Shown here in pieces: positions 34,135-44,420 of a stretch of DNA of 64,000 nt. The stretch spans positions 178,677,330 to 178,741,329 of the forward strand of contig NC_066581.1 of assembly GCF_024323335.1 (NCBI RefSeq). The letters run 5' to 3'. The stretch's first letter is position 1, and each line of letters begins with the position of its first letter. The notes beneath the pieces are model-generated. The model did not search any database. It was not told the origin of the DNA and was given only the letters and a program-made list of their open reading frames with translations. Source of the stretch: Lathyrus oleraceus. Its lineage: Eukaryota; Streptophyta; Magnoliopsida; Fabales; Fabaceae. A program made the position numbers and the translations under genes.

Positions 34135-34572
34135 AAGATAACTAGTCCCGAGCTGGCGTTGGCTTTTCTTCTGAGGTCTTCAACAAAGAGGGTTGTTCAA
34201 AAGCAGAAGCTACTGATGTAAGAGATTCTGACATTTGTCATCCCTGGTGGGATCTATCACAATTGGGTCACTGTGGGCGTTCCTACAGTTGTTCATAAGT
34301 CAGAGTAATAATCACTTTGTTAAAAAACCCTTCTCCCATGCCAAAAGGAGAAGTGATGACATTGTTGGCAATATTTTGTGCAATGATATTTTCATTCAAA
34401 TAAATGCATGTTAAACATTTGTTTTTCCAATTGTTTTCCCTTTTCGCTTTTTGCATGAAATCGGTGATCACAAAAAACCCTAAAAAACAAGAATAAAAGC
34501 AATCTTTTCATCTGCCTAACGATTGTCTTGTTTGATTTCCAAAAAGCTTTTATATTCAAAATCATTATGCAG
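34135..34572 (+). other. Remnant of the Ogre intron region between gag-pro and RT
   Basis: A few decayed codons (..GIYHNWVTVGVPTVVHKS.. near 34250-34307) precede an AT-rich stretch ending in a branch/acceptor-like TTCAAAATCATTATGCAG. Ogre elements are known to carry an intron just upstream of the RT-coding part; its acceptor here would be at 34571-34572. The donor position is not clear. Confidence 0.5.
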
Positions 34573-34732
34573 GTTGATTCTCAAACCCATTGAACATAAT
34601 GATCAGACGTCATCTCCCAACTTTGAATTCCCTGTATTCAAAGCAGAAGAAGAGGATGTTGAAGGGATTCCTGACGAGATTTCCCGACTTCTTGAGCAAG
34701 AGAAGATCACTCAGCTGCATCTCGAGAATTAG
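34573..34732 (+). pseudogene. N-terminal edge of Ogre RT exon, truncated
   Basis: It reads NFEFPVFKAEEEDVEGIPDE and then ISRLLEQEKIT, ending at TAG 34732. The same landmark (ENPIYQAEYGSEEDCEVPGE, LARLVLQEEKT) is in the minus-strand element. In Ogre/Tat elements it sits just before the RT core. The RT core, RNase H and most of the integrase are deleted right after it. Confidence 0.75.
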
Positions 34733-34887
34733 CAGAACAGCCAACTGGGGCATTAAAAAAAAACAAAACAAAAAAAGAGGAGGGTGCAAAATAAAAAAAA
34801 ATCAAAAGAAATCAAAAGAAATCAAAAGCAAAATCAAAAGAGAACAAAGAAAGAAAGAAACAAAAGAAAATAGCACCCTCGAAGTCC
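34733..34887 (+). repeat. A-rich, AATCAAAAG-repeat stretch at a deletion junction
   Basis: About 150 bp consisting mainly of A runs and repeats of ATCAAAAGA/AGAAAGAA. It joins the RT N-terminus to the integrase tail, where several kilobases of pol are missing. Confidence 0.7.
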
Positions 34888-35225
34888 CAAGTTGACTGAT
34901 GCTGAATGGATTCAGCGTCACTATGACCAACTGAATCCGATTGAAAAGAAGAGATTAACTGCCGTGTGTCATGGTCAGTTATATCAGTAGAGAGTGAAGG
35001 AAGCATTCGACAAGAAGGTCAAGCCTCGTGTGTTCCGAAAAGATGACCTCGTGCTCAAGAAAGTCTTGTCTTTCGTACCCGATTCCAAGGGCAAGTGAAC
35101 CCTAAGCTATGAATTTCCACATGTTGTCAAGAAAGCCTTTTCAGGCGATGCTTTGAAACTTACAACAATGGATGGAGAAGTTCACTCGTCCTGTGAATCC
35201 AGACGCAGTCAAGAAATACTTCGCC
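34888..35225 (+). pseudogene. Integrase C-terminal tail of inner Ogre, decayed
   Basis: In one frame: LTDAEWIQRHYDQLNPIEKK, then RLTAVCHGQLYQ, a stop at 34988, RVKEAFDKKVKPRVFRKDDL, another stop near 35096, and words matching VVKKAFSGDALKLTTMDGE. The intact-looking counterpart is at 42893-43507 on the minus strand (..IDEKRLAAVCHGQIYQKR.., ..FVVKKVFSGGAMILATMDGE..). Confidence 0.8.
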
Positions 35226-35244
35226 TACAAAAAAAAGAACAAAA

Positions 35245-35400
35245 GCTCGCTAAGTCGAACACCCCAAAGGGCGACTTAGGCAAAAAGGAGCGTCTCGGTG
35301 GATCGAAAACCCGAAAGGGCGATCCAGGCAAAAGTTAGAGACATTGAAAAAAGAATTTGCATCCCGCTAGATTGAGCACCTCACACTGGGGCAATCTAGG
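35245..35400 (+). other. Post-pol hairpin series of inner Ogre
   Basis: Three perfect hairpins in a row: CTAAGTCG/CGACTTAG (35250-35257 with 35272-35279, 14-nt loop), TGGATCG/CGATCCA (35299-35305 with 35320-35326, 14-nt loop) and CTAGATTG/CAATCTAG (35367-35374 with 35392-35399, 17-nt loop). Each is followed by a GGCAAAA-like phrase. It lies just after the integrase tail. Confidence 0.75.
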
Positions 35401-37312
35401 CAAAAATTAGGGATTTGGCAAGTAACTGCATCTTGACAAGACTGTGTTATACATCTGTCGTCCGTCAGGGATTCTCGATTCGTCGTCAGCTGAAGCTTTG
35501 AATACATCGAAATTCGAATTGGTAGAGAAAAGGTAATTATGTTCAATGTAGCCCTCTTCCAATATACATCACCGATTTCAAACTTGTACAGATCTATGGA
35601 GTCTCGCCCTTTGCAGACTACCATTCCGTCACATCAATTTGAGCTTTTATCCAATTATTTGCACTCTTATTTGTTTCAACTCAACGAATGTTTTGCATGT
35701 TTTTAATTGATAAAGTATCATTGTTTTCAAAATAAACAAATTTTTCACAAAAGTGTTCTTAAACAAAGTGAACATTCATAATGATGGAAGGATACTTAGG
35801 AGACCCGCAGTGCTCTCCCAAGGGTGGTATGATTATCAACAGGTAAGACATTTGTTCGTATCTCGAGCATAACTGTATCTTTTTCCTGTAGAACCTTTTG
35901 TGGTCCCTCCTCAGCGAGGGTGTTCAGTGCAGTGTTGGTTGAAGTGGTTCATCTTCATGTCCCCGGCAGTGCAACATGCTTCCTCCAGGTCCCTGTTAGC
36001 TCTATCGTGGGGCATCCTCAGCAAGGTTGCTGTTGGAACACTTTTATGGGACAGTTCCCGAGCAGAAGGTGTAATGAAGACTTCAACTTTCGTCTCTCCA
36101 GCAGAACAATCTTCTTCTCTCCCTGGCACGGGTGCTTTTCTGCAAAGATTCGGTATTTGGTGGATTGACATCCCAGTACTCCGTCATTTTCTCGGATAGA
36201 TCCCCAGCGGAGTTGTTGGCATGATGAGCTTTATCAATGCCTATCTATCCTCATCAGAGATCTGGTTGCTTCCTGGTATCTCTGATCTCCAGCACGAGTT
36301 GTTGTGGTGTGTCTGCCTATATATTGAACTCTGTTCTTCGGTTGTGACTGAAGATCCCTCCGGAAGCCTCTGGTGGCCTTCCTCCCCTGTAGGATGATGA
36401 TTGTTCCCTGATATCCCAGTCTCCAGTGGGTTTTCTTGGCTCTCTGGTGACTTTGGTTTTCCCCCTGGAAGAGTGGTGCCGGATGTTTGATGTCTGGGCC
36501 TGTGTGTTGAGCATGTCTGTTTGTCAGCATTCATCATACATTTTTTAGGTATAATGCATACATGCATAATCATAGCATTCAGATACTCATATTGCAGCTG
36601 TTGCCGTGTATCTGCGGATTGTTGCCTCCTGCCAATTGGTGATACAAATCTCTCCAGTAGATCCTCCTAGCAGATGTGGGTGTGTCCGATCTCTCCATAT
36701 AGAGTCTACCCCTTAAGCAGAAAGAGTCCGTCATTTCCTTCTGCACTCCCCACTGAGTTATATCCTCGTGGATGACGGTTGTTTCCGTTCCCTCCCTGCA
36801 CACCTAACGGGATGGGTTTCCCCTATTGAGTTCTTTCCTCATTAGGATGAGTCTTGATTCAGTTTGCCTTTTTGGATCGATCCTAAATTGGCTTCCTACT
36901 GGCTGTCTCCTTTGTCTTCCCTGGGGCATAAATGAATAGTTGCTCACTAACCGACACTCATTCATCTTATCCTCAGCGGAAATTTTGGTGGTCTTCTACT
37001 TGTCAACCGGTAGATGTAAACTCCACGTTCTCCCCTTGGTGGAGTTAACCCTTTGTGCTCATCCTGATTGATGACGGTTACTTTTCCGTGGTTTCCTACC
37101 TACTAACCGGTAGATGTAATCCCCTCTTTGTGATTATCAGTATCCAGTTTTCGGTATTGATATCCCTTTCTCCTTTTGGATATTTGCTCCGAGTAAGCAA
37201 TTTTATCCTCAGTGGGTCCTCTTTCATTCACCGTTTGCTGGTAATGTTTGTAGTTTCCCCTTTTGATTGGTCATCTTTTGCATACCTAGTTTGGTACCCC
37301 GATGCCTTTCTT
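35401..37312 (+). other. 3' non-coding region of inner Ogre
   Basis: About 1.9 kb without a supported gene. Words like TCCCCAGC.GAG and CCTCCCCTG recur irregularly, suggesting old degenerate tandem units. Open frames here are short and on both strands. Confidence 0.5.
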
Positions 37313-37955
37313 GTCGGTTGATTTATCCATTTAACAACCTGCAACCCGGTTATGGATAGTCTTCCATGCGAGTGTATTATCTACGTTTTGATGGCTATAG
37401 ATAATATATCTCATGCACTCTTTGGTCAGTCTTTTGATTGTTTTCTCCATCGAGTAAGATTCGTATTCCTCGTGGAATCGGATGTCCATCCTTTAACAAG
37501 TTTGCCTTCGCTCTCTTCAGGATGATGTCGGTTGATTTATCCATTTAACAACCTGCAACCCGGTTATGGATAATCTTCCATGCGAGTGTATTATCTATGT
37601 TTTGACGGCTATAGATAATATGTCTCATGCACTCTTTGGTCAGTCTTTTGATTGTTTTCTCCATCGAGTAAGATTCGTATTCCTCGTGGAATCGGATGTC
37701 CATCCTTTAACAAGTTTGCCTTCGCTCTCTTCAGGATGATGTCGGTTGATTTATCCATTTAACAACCTACAACCCGGTTATGGATAATCTTCCATGCGAG
37801 TATATTATCTACGTTCTGACGGATATAGATAATACATCTCATGCACTCTTTGGTCGAAGTTTTGTCCTTCCCAGTTGAGTAAGATTCGTATTCCTTGTGG
37901 AATCGAATGTCCATCCTCTAACAAGATTGCTTTTCTAGCCCTCTTCAGGATGTTG
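37313..37955 (+). repeat. 214-bp tandem repeat, about three units
   Basis: GTCGGTTGATTTATCCATTT starts at 37313, 37527 and 37741, exactly 214 bp apart. Units are nearly identical for the first two and slightly diverged in the third. It belongs to the 3' non-coding part of the inner Ogre. Confidence 0.93.
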
Positions 37956-38139
37956 AGTGTTTTGGAACACAAACCAATTCACGCCTTGGTCGGTCACCCG
38001 TTTCATACCTACAACCCGGTATCCTTGGTGTTCCTTCCTGTTTGCTCGCTGTCATGACCTTGATCCCCAGTGAGATCCCCTGCAAGTGTGTAGCCTTGCC
38101 CAGACATGTAGATGTCAGTATCCTGTCAGCACCCGCGTG

Positions 38140-38842
38140 TGTTATTTCTTTGGTGTCGGTAAACGCCATCTTTCGGTGATTTCCCAGTCATGCGTAATGC
38201 TTGGTCGTCTTCTTTTGATGTCGGTAAACATCATCTTTCGATGTTCGTAACGTCGTCCTTCTTCCCTAGTGAAGCTTTCCTCCTCTCCGTTGGTGTCGAT
38301 AAACGTCGAGTTTTTCCCAATTATCCGTTGATAATTTGGTTGTGTTCAGTATCCCCAGAAGCATTCCTCCTCACCGTTGGTGTCGATAAACGTCGAGTTT
38401 TTCCTATGCGTCCGATGACGTATAGTTGCTTATTCCCCACAGATCATTTGGCAGTACCAGATGATTCTCCTCAGATTCCTCCTCTCCATTGGTGTCGATA
38501 AACGTCGAGTTTTTCCTATGCGTCCGATGACGTATAGTTGTTTGTTCCCCACAGATCATTTGGTAATACTAGATGATTCCTCTCAGAGTTTCCTCCTCTC
38601 CGTTGGTGTCGATAAACGTCGAGTTTTTCCTAGTCGTCCAATGACGTCTAGTTGTACCCTTCCCCATGCGGATTTACCTCTCCGTTGGTTTCGATAAAGG
38701 TTGAGTTTTTTTCATTCGTCCGTTGACGTTTGATTGTATACCCTATTCCCAGTCATTCGTTAATGTCTGGTTGATTCCCATCCAAAATCCCCAGTAGAGT
38801 CGTCGGTGACGTCCTATTTGGTTTCAGTTGTTGTATCCCTTC
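38140..38842 (+). repeat. Tandem GTTGGTGTCGATAAACGTCGAG repeats, left part
   Basis: Units of about 70-115 bp contain CCGTTGGTGTCGATAAACG, TCGAGTTTTTCC and a TCCGATGACGT segment (near 38290, 38370, 38490, 38600, 38690). The minus-strand Tat element inserted in this array (duplication CCTTC, 38838-38842 and 48408-48412) and the array resumes at 48413. Confidence 0.88.
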
Positions 38843-40778
38843 TGTCATACGGTGAACTGGACTTTTTGTGTTTTTTATCGCAATGTCGCGGTTAGCAAGA
38901 GTCGCCACCGACTTTTCTTTTATCCAATAAGGAAAGGTGGAAAAGAACAGGAAAGACCTTAATTTAGATTTTGGGTTCGGGAGGTACATTATACAAAGGG
39001 AAGGTGTTAGCACCCTTTGTATCCATGGTTATCCATGGGCTCTTAATTGCTCGATCACTTGTATTATTTTTGTCTGAAAAAGAAGTGTTTGTGAATTGTT
39101 TGGAAAATTGTTTTTGGAAAGAGAATTTAACTTTGTAATGATTCTTGTATGAATGTATACAAAATGATTATCTCGTTTAGTTTTGAAAATTGTTTAGAAA
39201 AATATAACTCGGTAATGATTCTAGTATGAATGTATATCGAGTGGTGATTTTCTGAAGGTATTTTGAAAGGTGTGAGGTGTGAAAAAATGTTTTAGGTTGT
39301 GAGCCAACAATTAAGAGTTATACCGACCCAAGGTCTTTATGAGCATTTCCTATCCTTATGAGGGTAAAACTGTCCTTATTATTGAGAAATAAGTAGTTTT
39401 ATCCTTTGGATGTTTAAGGGTCATCGTAGGGTCATCGATAGGTCATTGAAGGCAACAGTTATGAGGATACCTTAGCATTCGAAGGGACTATCATCATTTA
39501 ACCGTAGGCAACATCGGAGGGTCATCGAGGGACAAAGTTGTATATTCGAAGGCAACATCCGAGGGACTATAATTTATTTTATGATGATTTAACCGAAGGG
39601 TCTTTGCTAAGGGTATCCCCACGTTCGCGGGACATGACCGTAATATCGTAATCGTAAGGCAACAAAGAGAGGTCCAAGATCACTTATTCAAAGGCAAAGT
39701 TTTACAATTAATTATATAATTAGGATGAAACTCCACATTAAAATTATTAAAAATAATATATTAAAAAATTAATACATTAGAAATTAATACATTAAAAATT
39801 AATTTAGGGTGAAACTCCACAAGGGTATCCCACAAATAAAGTGGAATACCTAGCCAATAACCTTTTCCTGGGATATGTGAACCTTTACGAAACTCAAAAA
39901 AAGAAACATGTCAGAACACCAAATCAGGGTGCAATCGAAGATTACACCGGAGAAATATCACAACAATAAATAGGATAGGATGAATAATGCATGGCTATGA
40001 TAAAACATAAAAAAAAAAACAGAATATGCCACGGATTTTGAATTTGAAAACAGCCCCACGTTAGGAACTTTGAATTTTATGGTATTTTATCACAAGAATA
40101 ACATGGTCAAACATTCAGGGTATTCAGGCATATTTAAATTCCCATACGAAAGCAAATTATATATCAACATTTAATCATGATGCATTATATATGTAGATAT
40201 GGCCAATTGAAAGTATAAACAGTAGAGATACGCAAACCTGTTTGCCAATTCAAGGTTGAAGGGATTGACCCCTTGTAGTATCGGAATAAGTTAGGCAGCG
40301 GGAATTGGACGGCGATGGCTTCGGTGCAGATGGGCTGCCTTCAGGGTTTCTTTACTCTGAATTCTCCGGGTAGGCAGGGTTCCTATGCCAAAGTTTCTAT
40401 CCGTCCTTCTCTGTTCTCTCTCTTTCTTTTTCCTCAAGGTTTTGTTCCAAGGAAACCTCAGAGTGTTTTGCTTCTCTTCCTTCTTTCTCCAGTGAATCTC
40501 CCAGTGTAAACTCCAAGTGTAACTCCCCTACTGAAACTTCAGTATTTATAGACTAATTTCGTGGGTAATGGGCTTGAAATGAGGGAGACCCAAGTCCAAA
40601 ATAATTTGTTATATTTTATTTATATATTTATTTTAATTATTTAATTAATTAATTAATTAATTAATTAATTAATTAATTAATTAAATTTTTTTTTTTTTTT
40701 TCGTTTTTCTTTTTCGTTTTTTTTTTTTTTTTTTTTTTTTTTTTAGGAAAAATGATGGGTAATTTTTGGGGTATGACA
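38843..40778 (-). repeat. 3' LTR of minus-strand Tat element
   Basis: 1936 bp, nearly identical to 46473-48407. It holds the SL2/SL1 hairpins at 38991-39038, a minus-strand TATA-like TATAAATAC (40542-40550), an (AATT)n run and long T runs with TTTTCG (40640-40743) next to the LTR edge. The 64-codon ORF at 40315 is not supported. Confidence 0.94.
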
Positions 40779-40790
40779 GCTGCCCCTGTT
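40779..40790 (-). other. Polypurine tract of minus-strand Tat element
   Basis: On the minus strand AACAGGGGCAGC abuts the 3' LTR, the same GGGGCAGC form as in the two plus-strand Ogre elements. Confidence 0.85.
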
Positions 40791-40959
40791 CAATATTCTT
40801 GAACCGAGAGAGTTAGGATGGCGTGTATGCCATTCGTGGTCTGGAGGTGGAAGATTATTGAACACTAGAATGCCCCAAAAATTTGCACTTGAGAATCGAC
40901 AGTTGGTCTTGATGGAGATGGGCTTAAATATGCCATCCGGGAGGTTTGATGACGAAAGC

Positions 40960-41670
40960 TTCAGATCGAGCCGGACATTAGGCCAATTTGAAGACATGGG
41001 TGCCACACTGGGTCGTACATTAGACCGAATAATGAGTCATCCATTAGGCTGCCGACTTCGCTGGGGAGTCGGAGTGTGTCATATGCTGTTGGGGATAAAG
41101 GATCAGAATGGACCATACGCTAGATCGTATCTGAGTTGCAGAATGAGCCGTACGTTAGGCTGAATCTGATGACGAAAGGGGTAGTCGTACGTTAGACTAC
41201 ACTTCAGAAATGTACCGTATGTTAGGTAGCATTTGAGGGGATGGACATCCGAACGGGTCGTACGTTAGACCGTCGCAGAATGAGTCGTCTGTTAGGCCGC
41301 ATCTGATGATGAAAGCGGTAGTCCTACGCCAGACTACACTTCAGAAATGTACCGTACGTTAGGTAGCATCTGAGGGTTGTAAGATCCAAACGGGTCGTAC
41401 GTTAGACCGCGTTGGAGTTGCTGGAGTTCAGAATGGATCGTACGCTAGATCGTATCTGAGTTGCAGAATGAGCCGTACGTTAGGCTGTATCCGAAGAAGA
41501 AAGTAGTCGTACGCTAGACTACACCCCTGAATGTACCGTACGCTAGGCAGCATCTGAGGATTTGAAGGTCCAAATGGGTCGTACGTTAGACCGCTTTGGA
41601 GTTGCTGAAGAAGTCATATGTTGGGCTGAATCAGAATGAACCGTACGTTAGGCTGTATCTGATAACCTGT
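40960..41670 (-). repeat. Degenerate array of GTACGTTAGAC/GGC words in 3' region of Tat element
   Basis: About twenty occurrences of a GTCGTACGTTAGACCG or GCCGTACGTTAGGCTG word, every 20-50 bp, within a ~130-190 bp higher-order pattern (TGAATGTACCGTAC.. and GAGTTGCAGAATGAGCC.. blocks recur). It is non-coding and lies between the integrase end and the PPT in element orientation. Confidence 0.85.
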
Positions 41671-42689
41671 ATATGTTGTACTTGCAATAAATGTCTGGGA
41701 TGGGCTTAAAGATGCCATCGTTAGGAGGATATCGAAGTGTTGTCAGAATGAATGTTCCCATGAACTGTATTTGAAATATGTATCTGAATCTTGAATGTGA
41801 TTGATAAAGGTGTCTGTCTGAATGAACCTTTTATTTTGACTATATCAGGAGGATAAATAACCTGCAAAGAAAAGTTAGCTTCATGCTATGTCATGATGTA
41901 TGAGATGTTTCGTGTTATGCTAAAATAAATGCGAATGTTGTATGCATGCGTATGCTGTGAAATGATGTAATGAATGAGTTATGCGTATGAGAAGTTCTGC
42001 TTGGGGACTCTACTGGGGAAAATAAATCCCCATCTACTGATTGGAGATATTTGTAACGATGACCCTTTCTCGGCAGGGGGTTCTTGATTCTGTCTGATGG
42101 TAGAAATATTCCACAGATCTTGGCTGAGGATGGATGAGATGATCAATCTGTCTGATGATGCCGACCTCTGTTGGGGAGTAACTGGCTGTGCCGGGGAATA
42201 CTGCTAATTTCTTCTGAGGAATAACAGACTTGCTGGGGGAGTAGAATTGGTAGCGGATTCATTGGAAGCATGGTTAGACCTTCTCCTCGATCCTGAAGTC
42301 GGGTAGTAATTGCTATTGCTATTCTACGCATATATTTTGGTAAACATTTATCATATTCAAATGCACATATTAATTCAAATTAAATCAATGGACATTTACG
42401 CAAACAAAACAGAAAAAGTAAAACAAAAGCATCTTTTTTGAAATGAATTGCATTGATTTTGAAAGGAGGCCTATGAACAGGCAATTTGTGTACAAGGAGA
42501 CAGAAATCCTAGTAAGAGGAAATTGTCAAAAACAAAGAGAAAGCTATGCAGAAAAGTCTTATTGATTTTAAGTCTACTACTGTCATTATGTCTTCAAGCA
42601 TCTCATCCCCTGCTGTCGGATAGAAGTGATTGGCTTGGTCAATCCCTTGAACTTGGATAAAGTTGACTGAGAACGGGACATAGTCATAC
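41671..42689 (-). other. Non-coding 3' region of Tat element
   Basis: No gene seen. It includes repeated CTG.TGGGGAGTA / TGCTGGGGA words (42010-42240), reminiscent of the Ogre 3' regions, and no convincing reading frame. Confidence 0.5.
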
Positions 42690-42892
42690 GCTTTAATCCC
42701 TAATTTTTGCCTGGACCGCCTTTTCAGGTTTTCAGTCCACCAGGATACCCTTTTTTGCCCAAGCCGCCTTTTCAGGTTTTCGACTTGCCGGGTGTACATT
42801 TTTTTTATATATCCCTAATTTTTGCCCGAACCCTTTTGGTTCGCCGGGATGCCCTTACTTTTGCCTAGATACGTCGATCTAGCGGGTCTCTT
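42690..42892 (-). other. Post-pol hairpin series of minus-strand Tat element
   Basis: Hairpins between 42710 and 42885, given as seen on the plus strand: TGGAC..GTCCA, CAAGCC..GACTTG (one mismatch), CGAACC-CTTTT-GGTTCG, and CTAGAT-ACGTCG-ATCTAG. They are separated by TTTTTGCC-like words. They follow the integrase stop in element orientation, as at 35245-35400. Confidence 0.7.
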
Positions 42893-43507
42893 TCATGCGT
42901 AGTATTTTTTAACTATGTCCGCGTTCACGGGATGTGGGAAGTCTTCACCATCCATTGTAGCGAGTATCATGGCTCCACCAGAGAATACCTTCTTAACTAC
43001 AAATGGCCCTTCGTATGTGGGAGTCCATTTGCCTCTGGGATCAGTTTGTGGTAGGATGATACGCTTTATCACCAAGTCGCCCATTTGATACACTTGTCTC
43101 TTGACCCTTTTGTTGAATGCCCTGGTCATGCGCTTCTGATATATCTGCCCGTGACATACAGCCGCAAGTCTCTTCTCATCAATCAAATGTATCTGATCGA
43201 GTCGAGTCTGAATCCATTCGTCCTCGTCTAAGCCCGCCTCTTTCATGATCCTTAGAGAGGGAATCTGAACCTCTACTGGTAAAACGGCTTCCATTCCGTA
43301 GACTAAAGAGAAAGGAGTTGCCCCTGTCGAAGTTCGTACCGAAGTACGATAACCATGAAGAGCAAATGGTAACATCTCATGCCAGTCTTTGTATGTTACC
43401 GTCATCTTTTGTATAATCTTCTTAATATTCTTATTAGCCGCTTCTACAGCGCCGTTCATCTTTGGCCGGTACGGAGAAGAGTTATGGTGTTTTATTTTGA
43501 ACTGCAT
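42893..43507 (-). pseudogene. Integrase C-terminal half of Tat element
   Basis: 204 codons open to a stop at 42893. It contains SSPYRPKMNGAVEAANKNIK with the third catalytic residue (E), GATPFSLVYGMEAVLPVEV, RLAAVCHGQIYQKR and a C-terminal FVVKKVFSGGAMILATMDGE. The zinc-binding HHCC part and the first Asp region are missing. The second Asp (VITDNGT, about 43515-43545) lies just upstream but in another frame, after a small deletion. Confidence 0.88.
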
Positions 43508-43531
43508 GCAGAGTTCAGTTTAGTACCATTA

Positions 43532-43771
43532 TCAGTGATAACTCTTTCGGGAGACAGCAGGTTTCTCGAATGTATATTTGATAAGATCCATCTTAGAAAT
43601 CAATAAAGTGGTATGATTCAACATATACTGTCTTAGTCGGCGAGCAGCCCAAGCCAAAGCGCAGCAAGCTTTCTCGAGCTGTGAGTATCTTGTTTCACAG
43701 TCGGTACCTTTTGCTAAGGCAGTGTATGACATGCTCTTTTCGACCAGACTCGTCATGTTGCCCCAGCACAC
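43532..43771 (-). pseudogene. RNase H fragment of Tat element
   Basis: It reads TDCE-like and ..RYSQLEKACCALAWAARRLR and QYMLNHTTLLISKMDLIKYT, the RNase H/connection words of Tat/Ogre pol. The frame then shifts (..VSRKSYH) and runs into the integrase remnant. Small deletions at both ends. Confidence 0.8.
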
Positions 43772-43870
43772 CCTATTGAATTTTCTAACACGGTCAAATA
43801 CATAGTTAGAGGTCTTCCTTCAACTGGTAGCATCAGAATTGGAAGTTCTTGGAGATATTTCCTGATTTTG

Positions 43871-44287
43871 TTATTCATCATTCCATGTCATCTCTTGATT
43901 TTTCCTTTTTAGTAATTTGAAGATGGGTTTGCAAGTAGCAGTCAAGTGTGGAATGAATCGGGCAATGTAATTCAAGTGCCCCCAGGAACCTCTGACTTCT
44001 TTCTTGTCTATTTCAGTACCCAGATTTACAATTTCAATTGATTCCTCATGCGGCTGTATGGTCTTTTCTTCTTGTAGTACCAGTCTGGCAAGTTCTCCAG
44101 GGACTTCACAATCTTCCTCACTTCCATACTCGGCTTGGTAGATCGGATTTTCAAAGCCATAATGAACAGTAGAAGAGTTATTACCAACAGGATCCAGAGT
44201 GGATATGGATCGGTAAATTGTTACGTGAGTGTGTGCAAGGAAACATAGCTTGTTTGAAAAAAATGACAGGAAAGATAAAGAGCGCAA
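43871..44287 (-). pseudogene. RT remnant with catalytic core deleted
   Basis: In the same frame the N-terminal landmark (ENPIYQAEYGSEEDCEVPGE, LARLVLQEEKTIQPHEES, IVNLGTEIDKK) is joined directly to the connection region (WGHLNYIARFIPHLTATCKP, IFKLLKRKNQEMTWND). The roughly 200-250 residues between, including the YIDD active site, are absent. The first ~40 codons of the frame are probably intron rather than protein. Confidence 0.85.
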
Positions 44288-44420
44288 TATTTGAATGCAA
44301 AAAGTCCATTGATTTATTGAATACGAATATGCTTATGAAAATGACAAAACCCTTGAAAAATTAGCTATTGTGCCCCGGGCATAGACACAATGCTTTGAAA
44401 TGCTAAAATAGCAATAACAA
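44288..44420 (-). other. Intron-like AT-rich gap between gag and RT in Tat element
   Basis: No gene. A TTTTTGCATTCAAATA / CAATAAATCAATGG text resembles the intron region of the inner Ogre (34340-34460) and lies in the same place relative to gag and RT. Splice sites are not clear. Confidence 0.4.

Noticed and set aside
34523..34732. Independent small protein gene
   Set aside because: The part after the acceptor at 34572 matches the N-terminal edge of Ogre RT; upstream residues are intron.
40315..40509. 64-codon ORF starting MASVQMGCLQ (also 47944-48138)
   Set aside because: It is on the strand opposite to the element and inside its LTR; both copies are simply the two LTRs.
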